Shown here one piece after another: positions 1-7,831 of a stretch of 64,000 bases of DNA (position 1 is its first letter; each line of letters begins with the position of its first letter). Under the pieces are notes generated by a model. The model made no database searches and was not told where the DNA came from. It saw nothing but the letters and a program-made list of their open reading frames with translations. Origin of the DNA: CAYLQA01 sp964385695 (GTDB lineage: Bacteria; Desulfobacterota; Desulfobulbia; Desulfobulbales; Desulfurivibrionaceae); the NCBI GenBank assembly GCA_964385695.1, contig CAYLQA010000006.1:35877-99876 (forward strand). The letters are read 5' to 3'. A program made the position numbers and the translations under genes.

Positions 1-1
1 T

Positions 2-217
2 GTTGCCGCAGCAACTAAAACCCCGCTTGTTGCCATTTTCGGCTCCACCGATTCCATTGCCACAGGCCCGTTTTTTGATGGGGCGGTTGTGGTGCAAAAG
101 GATATGGCTTGCAGCCCCTGCATGAAGACCCACTGTGAGAAGAATGATTTTGCCTGCATGGAGGAGATTACGGTGGAGGAGGTTTTTGTTGAGGTGGAGA
201 AGCTGCTGGACCTGTGA
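2..217 (+). CDS. LPS heptosyltransferase (glycosyltransferase family 9), C-terminal fragment
   Basis: The window opens inside this gene, so only the last 71 codons are present, ending in TGA. The fragment has the end of the second Rossmann domain of ADP-heptose:LPS heptosyltransferases: a strand reading TPLVAIFGSTDSIATGPF, then a cysteine-bearing stretch with ACSPCMKTHC and a following C/M pair, as in WaaF-type enzymes. The family adds heptose to the LPS inner core on the cytoplasmic side of the inner membrane. The gmhB gene 150 bp downstream makes a precursor of the same ADP-heptose donor, which supports the call. WaaF versus another family 9 member cannot be settled from the C-terminus alone. 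Confidence 0.8.
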   Translation, partial: VAAATKTPLVAIFGSTDSIATGPFFDGAVVVQKDMACSPCMKTHCEKNDFACMEEITVEEVFVEVEKLLDL

Positions 218-255
218 CGTTTTTGATCCGTGCTCGTTTTAGCGAATGTGAACGG

Positions 256-333
256 TCAGCCACTGTAGGAGCCATTTTAATGGCGACCATTGTTTGCCAA
301 AATCGCCATTAAAATGGCTCCTACAGTGGCTGA
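256..333. repeat. REP-like perfect 31-bp inverted repeat
   Basis: Positions 256-286 and 303-333 are exact reverse complements (31 of 31 bases) around a 16-base loop. The arms carry the core TGTAGGAGCC followed by an AT-rich block. The TGTAGGAGC core resembles REP-type repeats known from other proteobacteria, and a shorter copy lies at 39452-39467. It occupies the whole spacer between the heptosyltransferase and gmhB, so in RNA it would form a very stable hairpin between two cotranscribed genes. There is no T-run, so it is not a standard terminator. Confidence 0.85.
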
Positions 334-368
334 TATAGCATTCCTTAATTTCCCGGAGGGAAGGATAA

Positions 369-950
369 ATGAAACCCGCTGTATTTCTTGACCGTGATGG
401 GACCATCAATGAGCAGATGGGCTATATCAACCATGTTTCCCGTTTTGTCATGTTGCCCCGTGCTGCGAAAGCCATCCGTGAGCTCAATGAGCAAGGTATC
501 CCTGTCGTTGTTGTGACCAATCAGTCGGGCCTTGCCCGTGGGTACTTCCCGGAGAGTTGCCTGACCGAGGTGCATGAGAAGATGGTCGAGCATCTCAAGG
601 AGGCTGGGGCCCATGTGGATGGGATTTATATCTGCCCGCATCATCCTGAGGCCAAGGAAGAAAAACACCGCTTGGATTGCCATTGCCGCAAACCAAAAAC
701 CGGGCTCTTTACTGATGCGGCCAGGGATCTTGGTCTTGATCTAACGAAGAGTTATGTGGTGGGCGACCGCTGGAGCGATCTTAAGGCGGCCCATGCCGTT
801 GAGGCGACCGGGGTCCTGGTCCTCACCGGTTACGGCAGGGGGGATCATACCTATATCGGGCCTCAGCAGGAGGTCCAGCCGCAATGCGTGGCCGAGGATC
901 TTTATGAAGCGGTGCAGTGGATCTTGCGGGATATGAAGGCCCGTTTGTAG
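369..950 (+). CDS. gmhB: D-glycero-D-manno-heptose-1,7-bisphosphate 7-phosphatase
   Basis: 193-residue HAD-superfamily phosphatase of the histidinol-phosphatase type. Near the N-terminus it has the nucleophile/acid motif FLDRDGTIN, then VVTNQSG (HAD motif II), a zinc-binding cysteine/histidine cluster CPHHP...CHCRKP around residues 100-120, and motif III VVGDRWSD near residue 145. GmhB removes the 7-phosphate from heptose bisphosphate in ADP-heptose synthesis for LPS. The ATG is preceded by a clear GGAGGGAAGG ribosome site. The heptosyltransferase just upstream fits the pathway. Length and motifs match the family with no damage. Confidence 0.95.
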   Translation: MKPAVFLDRDGTINEQMGYINHVSRFVMLPRAAKAIRELNEQGIPVVVVTNQSGLARGYFPESCLTEVHEKMVEHLKEAGAHVDGIYICPHHPEAKEEKHRLDCHCRKPKTGLFTDAARDLGLDLTKSYVVGDRWSDLKAAHAVEATGVLVLTGYGRGDHTYIGPQQEVQPQCVAEDLYEAVQWILRDMKARL

Positions 951-972
951 GGGCCGCCATGGGCTTCGCGTT

Positions 973-1287
973 TTACTTTTTCCTGCGTTTTTTGGATTTA
1001 AACTCGTAGATGACCTCGTTCCGCTTGAGCAGACCGAACTCTTTTCTGGCAACCTCGGCAAGGTAACCGGGGTCGGTGCGGATCTTGATGATCTCTTTTC
1101 TGAGGGAATCGTTGTCTTTCTTGAGCGTCTCGTTCGTGATACGCATCTTCTCCAGTTCATGCTGTACCCTGGCATATTTCACCAGACCATAAGGGCCGAA
1201 CACCGACCATGAGACGATCAGCGTAACAATAAAGGCGCTTATGAGCAGAACGGTTTTGCGGTCACTTTGCGAGAGTCGTGGCGGCAT
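973..1287 (-). CDS. Septum formation initiator, FtsB/DivIC family
   Basis: 104-residue bitopic membrane protein: a short basic N-terminus, one transmembrane helix at about residues 12-31, then a periplasmic coiled coil (about 38-70) and a tail with DPGYLAEVARKEFGLLK, the usual FtsB/DivIC signature in which an aromatic-glycine step follows the coil. It ends in a lysine/arginine-rich stretch. FtsB links FtsL and FtsQ in the divisome. It is the last gene of the minus-strand run that begins with secDF, and it converges on gmhB with a 22-bp gap. The ribosome site is weak, but the ATG fits the start of the family. Confidence 0.8.
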   Translation of the reverse strand: MPPRLSQSDRKTVLLISAFIVTLIVSWSVFGPYGLVKYARVQHELEKMRITNETLKKDNDSLRKEIIKIRTDPGYLAEVARKEFGLLKRNEVIYEFKSKKRRKK

Positions 1288-1419
1288 ATGCTATTGTTCT
1301 GGAACCTTTTTCCTGGAAATTAGAAACAGAGAATATCAACGATATTGCTTTTCTTGATATCACAGTTGCCTGCTAACTGCAATCGTTCAAGGTGAACTCC
1401 TTGTTTTCACCGCCCTTGC

Positions 1420-2106
1420 TTACTTGATCCGCAGCACCCTGAGCACGATAATCCCCGCCTCATACAAGAGATAGAGCGGTCCGCCCATGAGGAGCATGTT
1501 GACCACATCCGGGGTCGGGGTGAGCAGAGCTGCGACAATGGCGATAACCAGCAGGGCATAGCGCCGGTTCTCCTCGAATTTCTTCCTGGGGATAATGCCC
1601 ACCTTGCCGGCAAAGATCATGAACATGGGCAGCTCAAAGATCAAGCCGAAGGCCAGGATGAAAACCCCGACAAAGGCGACAAAGCGGGAGATGGAGATGA
1701 CTGCCTGCAATTGATCGGATTGAAAGCCCAAAAGGAATTTAACGCCATAGGGCAGGGTGACTAAAAAACAAAAGGCAGTGCCTGCATAAAAGAGCAGGCA
1801 GGTAAAAAGGGTAAACCAGAAGACCGTGGCCTTGCCAAAATCAAAGGGCTTGGCCAAAGCGCGCCAGACACAATAAATAATACCGGGCATCAGGGTAAAG
1901 ACAGCCAGGGCCAGGGCAATCTTGATATGGGCCAGGAAGGGTCCTGCCACATTGAAAAAGGCAAGCTTTTGCTCAAGATGGCCCTGGAAAAAATCAAGCA
2001 CCGGACCAGAGACAAAATAAAAGCCGAAACTGGCCGCCAGCAGGGAAAAGAAGAGTCCCAGGATGGTCTTTCTCAGATCTTTAATGATGATGGCGAGGCG
2101 GTTCAT
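1420..2106 (-). CDS. tatC: Twin-arginine translocase subunit TatC
   Basis: 228-residue polytopic protein with six hydrophobic segments. The N-terminal LAIIIKDLRKTILG corresponds to the amphipathic stretch of TatC, followed by LPYGVKFLLGF, a long helix with FELPMFMIF (FELP-type motif), and a DVVNMLLMGGPLYLLYEAGI C-terminal helix pair. TatC is the receptor for twin-arginine signal peptides in the inner membrane. An open frame extends 21 codons upstream, but that extension is encoded by the heptamer repeat at 2114-2193, so I place the start at the ATG at 2106. Partner tatA genes lie 42 kb away at 44.2-44.7 kb. Confidence 0.9.
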   Translation of the reverse strand: MNRLAIIIKDLRKTILGLFFSLLAASFGFYFVSGPVLDFFQGHLEQKLAFFNVAGPFLAHIKIALALAVFTLMPGIIYCVWRALAKPFDFGKATVFWFTLFTCLLFYAGTAFCFLVTLPYGVKFLLGFQSDQLQAVISISRFVAFVGVFILAFGLIFELPMFMIFAGKVGIIPRKKFEENRRYALLVIAIVAALLTPTPDVVNMLLMGGPLYLLYEAGIIVLRVLRIK

Positions 2107-2113
2107 TTTTTTT

Positions 2114-2193
2114 AGAGTAACAAGTAACGAGTGACGAGTGACGAGTTTATCTGTCTCGCTACTTGTCACTCGTCACTCGTTACTGGTCACTCT
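2114..2193. repeat. Heptamer-array inverted repeat (AGTRACR units)
   Basis: Two 33-bp arms (2114-2146 and 2161-2193) match as reverse complements at 30 of 33 positions around a 14-base loop. The left arm is four head-to-tail heptamers of the type AGT(A/G)AC(A/G). The right arm contains the stop codon and last codons of the HD-domain gene. The same heptamer family recurs at 34296-34410, also overlapping a stop codon. Confidence 0.9.
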
Positions 2194-2932
2194 CCGTTCC
2201 CGGCGGCGGGCCGTTGATCTCCAGTTCCAAGCGTTGGAAAAACACCTCCATAAAGGCGTGGCGTTCCTGGGCCAAGCGCATACCCTCCGGGGTGAGCATC
2301 TTATCCTTTACCTTGCTCAGCTTGACCAAGAACTCGCGGTAAGCCGTATCCTCAGTGGTGTAAGAAGAGGTTTTTTCCACATCCACATTCTGGTTGTGCA
2401 GTCGTGCCCCAACCTGGCCGGCAAAGAGAAAGGCGCGGCCAATACCGATGGCGCCGATGGAGTCGAGTTTGTCTGCATCGTAGAGGATCTGGGCCTCAAT
2501 GGTCTCGGGCACCTTGTTGTTGCGGTAGCGGTGTGACTCGATGCAGTGGATGATCTCTTCGGTTATCTCTTCGTTCAAGTCCATCCCGGCCAGGATCTCC
2601 CGGGCCATGTCCGCCCCTTTTTCCGCGTGGCACACTTCACCCTGGGTCTCCATCTCATACTGGCGGCCGATATCGTGCAGCAGGGCGGCAGCGCTTAAAA
2701 TATCCAGGCGGGCACCCATGATTTTACCGATGTGCAGGGCCAAGTTATGAACCCGCTCAGAGTGGTCCGGTCCGTGGCAGCCTCCTTCCGAGGCGCAGAA
2801 ATAGTGGGAAATGGCGGAAAGGTGTTCGGTTATTTCAAGGCCTAAAGGCGCATTGTCGCTGGCTGGCATATCTTCTACTGAGCCCAGGTGGTGTTCCGGG
2901 CTGTTGTCCTCATTATTCTCCGAACAGTGCAT
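2180..2932 (-). CDS. HD-domain phosphohydrolase
   Basis: 250-residue soluble protein of the HD superfamily. It has the metal-binding residues in order: His57 in GPDHSERVHNLAL, the HD pair at 86-87 in ALLHDIG, a histidine at about 102, and Asp at about 152-154 in LYDADKLDSIG. These are the features of small standalone HD hydrolases that act on nucleotides or other phosphate esters; the substrate cannot be told from sequence. The first 20 bp overlap the end of the YkgJ-like gene, indicating translational coupling in the secDF run. Its last codons lie in the heptamer repeat, so the extreme C-terminus may be recent. Confidence 0.8.
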   Translation of the reverse strand: MHCSENNEDNSPEHHLGSVEDMPASDNAPLGLEITEHLSAISHYFCASEGGCHGPDHSERVHNLALHIGKIMGARLDILSAAALLHDIGRQYEMETQGEVCHAEKGADMAREILAGMDLNEEITEEIIHCIESHRYRNNKVPETIEAQILYDADKLDSIGAIGIGRAFLFAGQVGARLHNQNVDVEKTSSYTTEDTAYREFLVKLSKVKDKMLTPEGMRLAQERHAFMEVFFQRLELEINGPPPGTESDQ

Positions 2933-3647
2933 TACTCAACCAGCGAATGGCAAAACGTAACAGGGCCAGATCATCTGTGGCGATGGATTTGGTCTCTGCT
3001 TCGGTAAGCTGCGGTAAGGGGTTCAGGTTGCCTGCGGCAAGGCGCTCTCGAAAGACGTCCGGCTGATACAAGGCCATGATAAATTGCCCGGCCTGGGATT
3101 CATTCAGACGCATGCCGTTGATGATGTGGGGGTGCTGCAACAGGGCGAGCATTTCGTCGTTGATACTGTTGTACAGACTCAGCTCCTGATCATCATTCCA
3201 TTCGCTGGACGATTGGTTGTGCTCCTCGCCAAAGCCTTTGCAGTGGGGCTCGCTGATCAGAACATGGATCTCCTGCTGGCTGCCGTCCGGGCCTCGGAAG
3301 GCACCCCGGCCCAACGGATAGGTGCGGCAGGCGCCAGGACGATCTGCATACACTGCGCAGCCATCTTTGCTGACAAAGGGGCAGCTTGCCCGTCCGTCAT
3401 CCACCATGGCCAGGAAGACCTGGGGAAAGGAATCTCCTTCCTCCTGCTCGATCACGGCATATTGGTCCAAAAAGGCAGAGCCGGTGAGATGAAGATGCTT
3501 GCTCAGGCGCAGAACATCGTATGGAGTAAGTGCCAGGTCCAGCATGCGGCAGCACTCGGTAAAACAGGCTACTCCAGGGTGGCATTTGAACTGAAAGCTC
3601 TCTCCGGGCGCAAGCTGGCGTACATTATCCGGCAGATTCGGGTTCAC
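2913..3647 (-). CDS. YkgJ-family cysteine-cluster protein
   Basis: 244-residue protein of the YkgJ/UPF0153 type. A cysteine cluster near residues 22-33 (C-x5-C-x3-CC) is followed by CPFV...GCAVYADRP..CRTYPLG around residues 90-115. That set of eight or so cysteines is predicted to hold zinc or an iron-sulfur cluster. The molecular role of the family is not established. It starts at a GTG that directly abuts the secDF stop (TAAGTG), so translation is probably coupled to secDF. It overlaps the HD gene by 20 bp at its 3' end. Confidence 0.8.
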   Translation of the reverse strand: MNPNLPDNVRQLAPGESFQFKCHPGVACFTECCRMLDLALTPYDVLRLSKHLHLTGSAFLDQYAVIEQEEGDSFPQVFLAMVDDGRASCPFVSKDGCAVYADRPGACRTYPLGRGAFRGPDGSQQEIHVLISEPHCKGFGEEHNQSSSEWNDDQELSLYNSINDEMLALLQHPHIINGMRLNESQAGQFIMALYQPDVFRERLAAGNLNPLPQLTEAETKSIATDDLALLRFAIRWLSNALFGE

Positions 3648-6221
3648 TTAGGCCGCCTCATCAGGCCTGCGCCACTGATAGAGCAGTGGGCTGGCCACAA
3701 AGATGGAGGAGTAGGTACCAACGGCCAAGCCCATGAGCAGGGTCAGGGAAAAGTCGTGGATCACGGTGCCGCCCAAAATAAACAGGGCAAGCAATACCAG
3801 GCCCGTGGTCAGGGAGGTAACAATGGTACGTCCCAAAACCTCGTTGATACTGGAGTTAATCATGCCGGACATACTTGCCTCGGGAGTCTTGTGCATATGC
3901 TCGCGAATACGGTCAAAAACAACAACCGAGTCATTGAGCGAGTAACCGGCCAGGGTCAGCAGCGAGGTCACAATCAACAGGGTGATTTCGATGTTCATCA
4001 CATAACAAAGCCCCAGGACCACCATAACATCATGGAAGGTGGCCGCAGCAGCAGCCAGACCAAAGCGGAAGTCAAAACGCAGGGCCAGATAAAAGATCAC
4101 GCCCATGAGCGAGATGGCAATGGCCTGGAATGCCTTGTTGCGCAGAACCTCGCTGATGGAGGAGCCGATCTCGGATTGGCTTTCCAGCTCAAACTGCCTG
4201 TCCGGGAATTTATCCGTAAGCAACTGGGTGACCGCCTCAGAGATATGGCCCACAACCTTTTCTGATTTCTTAACCTTAATGATCAAGCGGTTTTCATTTT
4301 CCACCTGCTGTGGCTGGGCACCGTCAATGTCGCTCTTATCCAAGGCGCGGCGTACCTCTTCCAAGGTAAAGGGCTGGGCCGCCTTGTACTGGACAATGGT
4401 ACCGCCGGAGAAATCAACGCCCAGGTTGGCCTCACCGCGCCAGACCTGAACAAAGGAGAACATTCCCAGAAGGACCAACACAGCGGAGATGATAAAGGTG
4501 ATATTGCGCACACCCATGTAGTTGAGATTGGGCTTTTTGGTGAACTGCAAAAACTTTAAGGGCTTAAGGAGTTTGCCGCTGTGCAGCGCATCGTACACGG
4601 TGCGGGTTCCGAACAGGGTGGTGATAAGATTAAAGGTAACACCCAAGGAGAGGGTAACGGCAAAACCCTTGATCGGGCCGGTACCGAACATGAAAAGGGC
4701 CAGGGCCGTGATCAGGGTGGTAACCTGGGAGTCGACAATAGTCCAAAAGGCCTTTTCATAACCGCCTTCCACACCGGACTTCACCGACTTGCCCAGGGCA
4801 AACTCCTCACGCATACGTTCAAAGATGAGCACGTTGGAGTCCACCGCCATACCGATTGAGAGGATGATACCTGCAATACCGGGCAGGGTCAGGGTGCCGC
4901 CCATCATGGCCATGCCTGCAAAGAGCATGAGCACGTTCATCATCAGGGCAAAGTTGGCGATTATACCGGAGAGCCGGTAATAGATGATCATAAAGACAAG
5001 AACCAATGCCGCGCCAAAGAGACCGGACATCAGGCCCTTGTTGATGGAATCCTGTCCAAGGGATGCGCCTACGGTCAGGTTTTGTACAATCTCAACCGGC
5101 GCGGGTAAAGCACCGACACGCAAGACAATGGCCAGATCTGTGGCCTCCTGGTAATCAAAACTACCGGAGATGGAGGCGGAGCCGCCTAAAATTTTCTCGC
5201 GAATAACAGGGGCGGAGCGGACATTTTCATCCAATATAATGGCAAAGCGTTTGCCAACATTCTTTTCCGTAACCTGGGCAAATATTTTGCCCCCGCGGCC
5301 GGTAAGGTCCAGGGAGACATAGGGCTCGTTATAGGTACCGCCCACCCGGACCTGGGCATCCTTGACCATGTCGCCGGTCATCAGGGTCTGGCTCTTGATC
5401 AGTAGCGGGGTCTTGATCTCCTTGCCTGTATTCTTATCCACCTCTTTTTCAAAGTAGATCTCACTTCCTGCCGGCAAACGGTTGGCAAGGGACATGTTCA
5501 ATTCACGCCGGTCGCCGCCTTTCATCCACTGGCCAGCCTGAATGGCTTGATCGATCATCTGCGGCAGGTTGAGGACAGAATCCTCATCCACCATCTTAAA
5601 CTCAAGCTGAGCAGTCTGACCGATCAAAGCCAGGGCGCGCTTGGCATCCTTTACGCCGGGCAACTGGATGATGATCTCATCACTGCCCTGACGCACGATA
5701 ACCGGCTCAGCCACACCAAACTGGTCAATACGGTTACGGATAATCTCAAGGGATTGGTTGACCGCATTCTTATTAATGAAGTCTATCTTCTCCTGGCTCA
5801 AAGTCAGGGTAATGCGCGGGAAACTGCCTGCCTCGGCCTGGATAGTGGGAGCAAGGTCAGGGAAATCATCCTTCATCACCTGTTCCACCGTGTTCAGGGC
5901 ACCGGTGTTGGGCAGGGTCAGGATAACCTTAAATCGATCACTGCCAGGGGTGCGCACAACAGTGATGCGCTTTTCTGCCAGAGCCTCTTTCAGGTCCTGA
6001 ACCTCGATATCAAGGTTCTTCTCAATGGCGCTTTCAAGGTCTACCTTCATGACCAGATGCATACCACCTTGTAAGTCAAGACCAAGGCGCAATCCATCCG
6101 GGGCAACATATGTTTTCCACCAGCCGGGTACATCCGCCTTAAAAGAGGGAATGACGGTCATTGCGGAAAAAAGAATGATGAAAAAGAGCAGGCCTACTTT
6201 CCACCTGAGGGAACTTTGCAT
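3648..6221 (-). CDS. secDF: SecDF fusion, Sec translocase accessory protein
   Basis: 857 residues in one frame. The SecD half (about 1-540) has the N-terminal helix, RLGLDLQGGMHLVMKV, the large periplasmic P1 domain, and the helices with SIGMAVDSNVLIFERMREE. The SecF half (about 565-857) starts with its own helix, then LGVDFSGGTIVQYK, and ends with GYSLNDSVVVFDRIREH and the final helices. SecDF uses proton motive force to complete protein export through SecYEG. Fusion is normal in some phyla, while many proteobacteria keep two genes. The start has a good AAGGAG site. A strong promoter lies about 100 bp upstream. Confidence 0.95.
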   Translation of the reverse strand: MQSSLRWKVGLLFFIILFSAMTVIPSFKADVPGWWKTYVAPDGLRLGLDLQGGMHLVMKVDLESAIEKNLDIEVQDLKEALAEKRITVVRTPGSDRFKVILTLPNTGALNTVEQVMKDDFPDLAPTIQAEAGSFPRITLTLSQEKIDFINKNAVNQSLEIIRNRIDQFGVAEPVIVRQGSDEIIIQLPGVKDAKRALALIGQTAQLEFKMVDEDSVLNLPQMIDQAIQAGQWMKGGDRRELNMSLANRLPAGSEIYFEKEVDKNTGKEIKTPLLIKSQTLMTGDMVKDAQVRVGGTYNEPYVSLDLTGRGGKIFAQVTEKNVGKRFAIILDENVRSAPVIREKILGGSASISGSFDYQEATDLAIVLRVGALPAPVEIVQNLTVGASLGQDSINKGLMSGLFGAALVLVFMIIYYRLSGIIANFALMMNVLMLFAGMAMMGGTLTLPGIAGIILSIGMAVDSNVLIFERMREEFALGKSVKSGVEGGYEKAFWTIVDSQVTTLITALALFMFGTGPIKGFAVTLSLGVTFNLITTLFGTRTVYDALHSGKLLKPLKFLQFTKKPNLNYMGVRNITFIISAVLVLLGMFSFVQVWRGEANLGVDFSGGTIVQYKAAQPFTLEEVRRALDKSDIDGAQPQQVENENRLIIKVKKSEKVVGHISEAVTQLLTDKFPDRQFELESQSEIGSSISEVLRNKAFQAIAISLMGVIFYLALRFDFRFGLAAAAATFHDVMVVLGLCYVMNIEITLLIVTSLLTLAGYSLNDSVVVFDRIREHMHKTPEASMSGMINSSINEVLGRTIVTSLTTGLVLLALFILGGTVIHDFSLTLLMGLAVGTYSSIFVASPLLYQWRRPDEAA

Positions 6222-6586
6222 ACAGACTCCTTAGCCTTGAGTAAGTCGTAGAATTGATTTGAAGCCATCGATTTTAATAAAAAAATGGGAATTTTACCCA
6301 TACTAATAATCCGCGAGATTATACCCCAGACATATAAGAAGTCAAACAGGTAAAAGAAAGGGTGTGTAATTCTGGAGAAATTTTAATAGAAATCAGAGAA
6401 TTACGTATTTTTTCAGGCTTGATTTTTTTGTTAGGGTCTGGAACGTTAAGCTGGAATGAAAATATTACGCAGTGTGGGCCTATATTGTGATACATGGCGC
6501 AGGTTCGATTCTAATATAACAGTCGCAGTCTATAACCGATTAGCCTGCGCGGCATAGCAAGAAGTTCGGCGTAAAAAAGGAAAAAC
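6222..6586. other. 365-bp gene-free spacer between secDF and the cassette island
   Basis: This stretch holds the minus-strand secDF promoter near 6.33 kb and no credible gene. Near its right end is a GCGCAGG/CCTGCGC hairpin (about 6497-6552), followed eight to ten bases later by GTTCGGC at 6564-6570. GTTCGGC is the exact reverse complement of the GCCGAAC box at 7726-7732 and so marks the left end of the first cassette. Base composition becomes AT-rich here. No integrase gene or clear attI was seen. Confidence 0.5.
6318..6345 (-). promoter_or_regulatory. Sigma70-type promoter for the secDF run
   Basis: On the minus strand the sequence reads TTGACT, a 16-base spacer, then a perfect TATAAT, about 95 bp upstream of the secDF ATG. 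It matches five of six bases at -35 and six of six at -10. No competing gene lies between it and secDF, so it likely drives secDF-ykgJ-HD-tatC-ftsB. Confidence 0.6.
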
Positions 6587-7369
6587 ATGGACTACATCAA
6601 AACATATAAAACGGCGGTTCCAAATGCCAAAAAGACACTGGATAGGCCAGTAGTACTTGATGTGGTTTACTCACAAATTAAAGATCCTTATTTGAAAGAA
6701 CTCTTTGGGGAATTGCTCCTTCATAAAAAGCTATATTTCTGGGATTTCGGGGTCAAAGCAACCAGAGAACTAAAGCTGGGTATGGAAATAGCAATAATTT
6801 GCGGAACAAACAGGTATGATTGCGAGTTGGTTGCAACCATCAATGACCCAAGAGGGGAAATAGGTGATATTTTTGGATGGGGAAGACAGTTTGAAGCACC
6901 TTGGAAAAATGTCTGTGCACTAAAAATGTTAAATCGTAACAACATTTCATCTTCAGAACTATCTGTAATTAAACGAAAATCTGCATCAGTCACAAAAACC
7001 TTTCTTAAAGTCACTGATCCAGATTTAAAAAAACAAACCTTCAAAGAAGGCAAAAGTTACGATGTTGTTTTAACAAAATATGAAAGAAATAGTACTGCGA
7101 GAAGGTTGTGCGTAGAACATCATGGAGCTTTATGCAAAATATGTGGTTTTGATTTTTTCAAAACATATGGAGAATTAGGCAGAGGGTTTATTCACGTTCA
7201 TCACAAGACGCCAATTTCGCAAAGGACAAACAGCTACGAAATAAATCCAATAACGGATTTGGCACCTGTGTGTCCTAATTGCCATGCCATGCTACATTCA
7301 AGCAAAGATAATATGTTGTCAGTTGAAAAACTGAAACAGATTTACAGTAAAAACTCAGGGAAACAATAA
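6587..7369 (+). CDS. HNH endonuclease with an EVE/PUA-like N-terminal region
   Basis: 260 residues. The C-terminal third is an HNH nuclease: CKICGF (Cys183/186), GFIHVHHKTPIS with the catalytic histidines at 203-206, then DLAPVCPNCHAMLH with Cys229/232 completing a structural zinc site. This is the McrA-like type that cuts DNA in restriction systems. Residues about 48-115 (YFWDF, then LKLGMEIAIICG and IFGWG) resemble an EVE/PUA-type reader fold. That part is an inference by eye; if right, the protein is a modification-dependent restriction enzyme like the EVE-HNH group. It is the first gene of cassette 1, with an AAAAAAGG ribosome site, and is much more AT-rich than its neighbours. Confidence 0.75.
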   Translation: MDYIKTYKTAVPNAKKTLDRPVVLDVVYSQIKDPYLKELFGELLLHKKLYFWDFGVKATRELKLGMEIAIICGTNRYDCELVATINDPRGEIGDIFGWGRQFEAPWKNVCALKMLNRNNISSSELSVIKRKSASVTKTFLKVTDPDLKKQTFKEGKSYDVVLTKYERNSTARRLCVEHHGALCKICGFDFFKTYGELGRGFIHVHHKTPISQRTNSYEINPITDLAPVCPNCHAMLHSSKDNMLSVEKLKQIYSKNSGKQ

Positions 7370-7373
7370 CTGA

Positions 7374-7718
7374 ATGGAATCGCTAAAAAAACAAATCGAG
7401 GCTTTTGCTAGAGAACGCGACTGGGACAAATATCATTCACCTAAAAATCTGGCAATGGCACTCTCTGTTGAAGCATCTGAACTGGCAGAAATTTTCATGT
7501 GGTTATCCGAAGAAGAGAGCAAAAATCTTCCCGAAAGCAAATTGGCTGACCTGAAAGAAGAAATTGGTGATGTAATGATTTACCTTACAAACCTTGCAAA
7601 CAAATATGGCCTTGATCCATTAGATTGCGCCAAACAAAAAGTGGAACTAAATAAAGCAAAATATCCTGCTTCTTTAGTGAAGGGCAGTGCCAAAAAATAC
7701 ACAGAATACAACAAATAA
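7374..7718 (+). CDS. MazG-like nucleotide pyrophosphohydrolase (dCTPase/RS21-C6 type)
   Basis: 114-residue all-helical protein with the MazG-superfamily metal motif: the EASELAE helix (residues 33-39) and the EEIGDV helix (62-67), giving E-x2-E and E-x2-D ligands. The early HSPKNLAMALSVEASEL matches the short RS21-C6/dCTP pyrophosphatase branch, which hydrolyses dNTPs, often modified dCTP, to the monophosphate. The start lies four bases after the HNH stop, so the two genes form an operon within one cassette. The pairing of a restriction-type nuclease with a nucleotide-pool enzyme suggests a defence or housecleaning role (inference). Confidence 0.8.
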   Translation: MESLKKQIEAFARERDWDKYHSPKNLAMALSVEASELAEIFMWLSEEESKNLPESKLADLKEEIGDVMIYLTNLANKYGLDPLDCAKQKVELNKAKYPASLVKGSAKKYTEYNK

Positions 7719-7725
7719 CGGCTTC

Positions 7726-7815
7726 GCCGAACCAGGCGCTGCACCAGATCGGAAGAGGCGCTGCGGCGCTAATCGCGGCAAGTCCGGGGCCGGTTGGTGA
7801 GCTTGATCGTTAGAC
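7726..7815 (+). other. Integron attC site 1 (end of cassette 1)
   Basis: It begins with GCCGAAC (7726-7732), the reverse complement of the GTTCGGC at the start of cassette 1, and ends with GTTAGAC (7809-7815), which fits the GTTRRRY consensus. The flanks pair imperfectly, GCT(g)CACCA..CGG against CCG..GGTG(a)GC. At 90 bp it is within the attC size range. It follows the MazG-like stop by seven bases, as cassette attC sites usually do. Confidence 0.8.
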
Positions 7816-7831
7816 GTACTAGACAGATATC

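Noticed and set aside
2107..2169. 21-codon N-terminal extension of TatC.
   Set aside because: It is encoded by the heptamer repeat and does not resemble any TatC N-terminus.
3084..4265. Plus-strand open frame of 393 codons.
   Set aside because: It runs antisense to the YkgJ and SecDF genes, both of which have clear family motifs.
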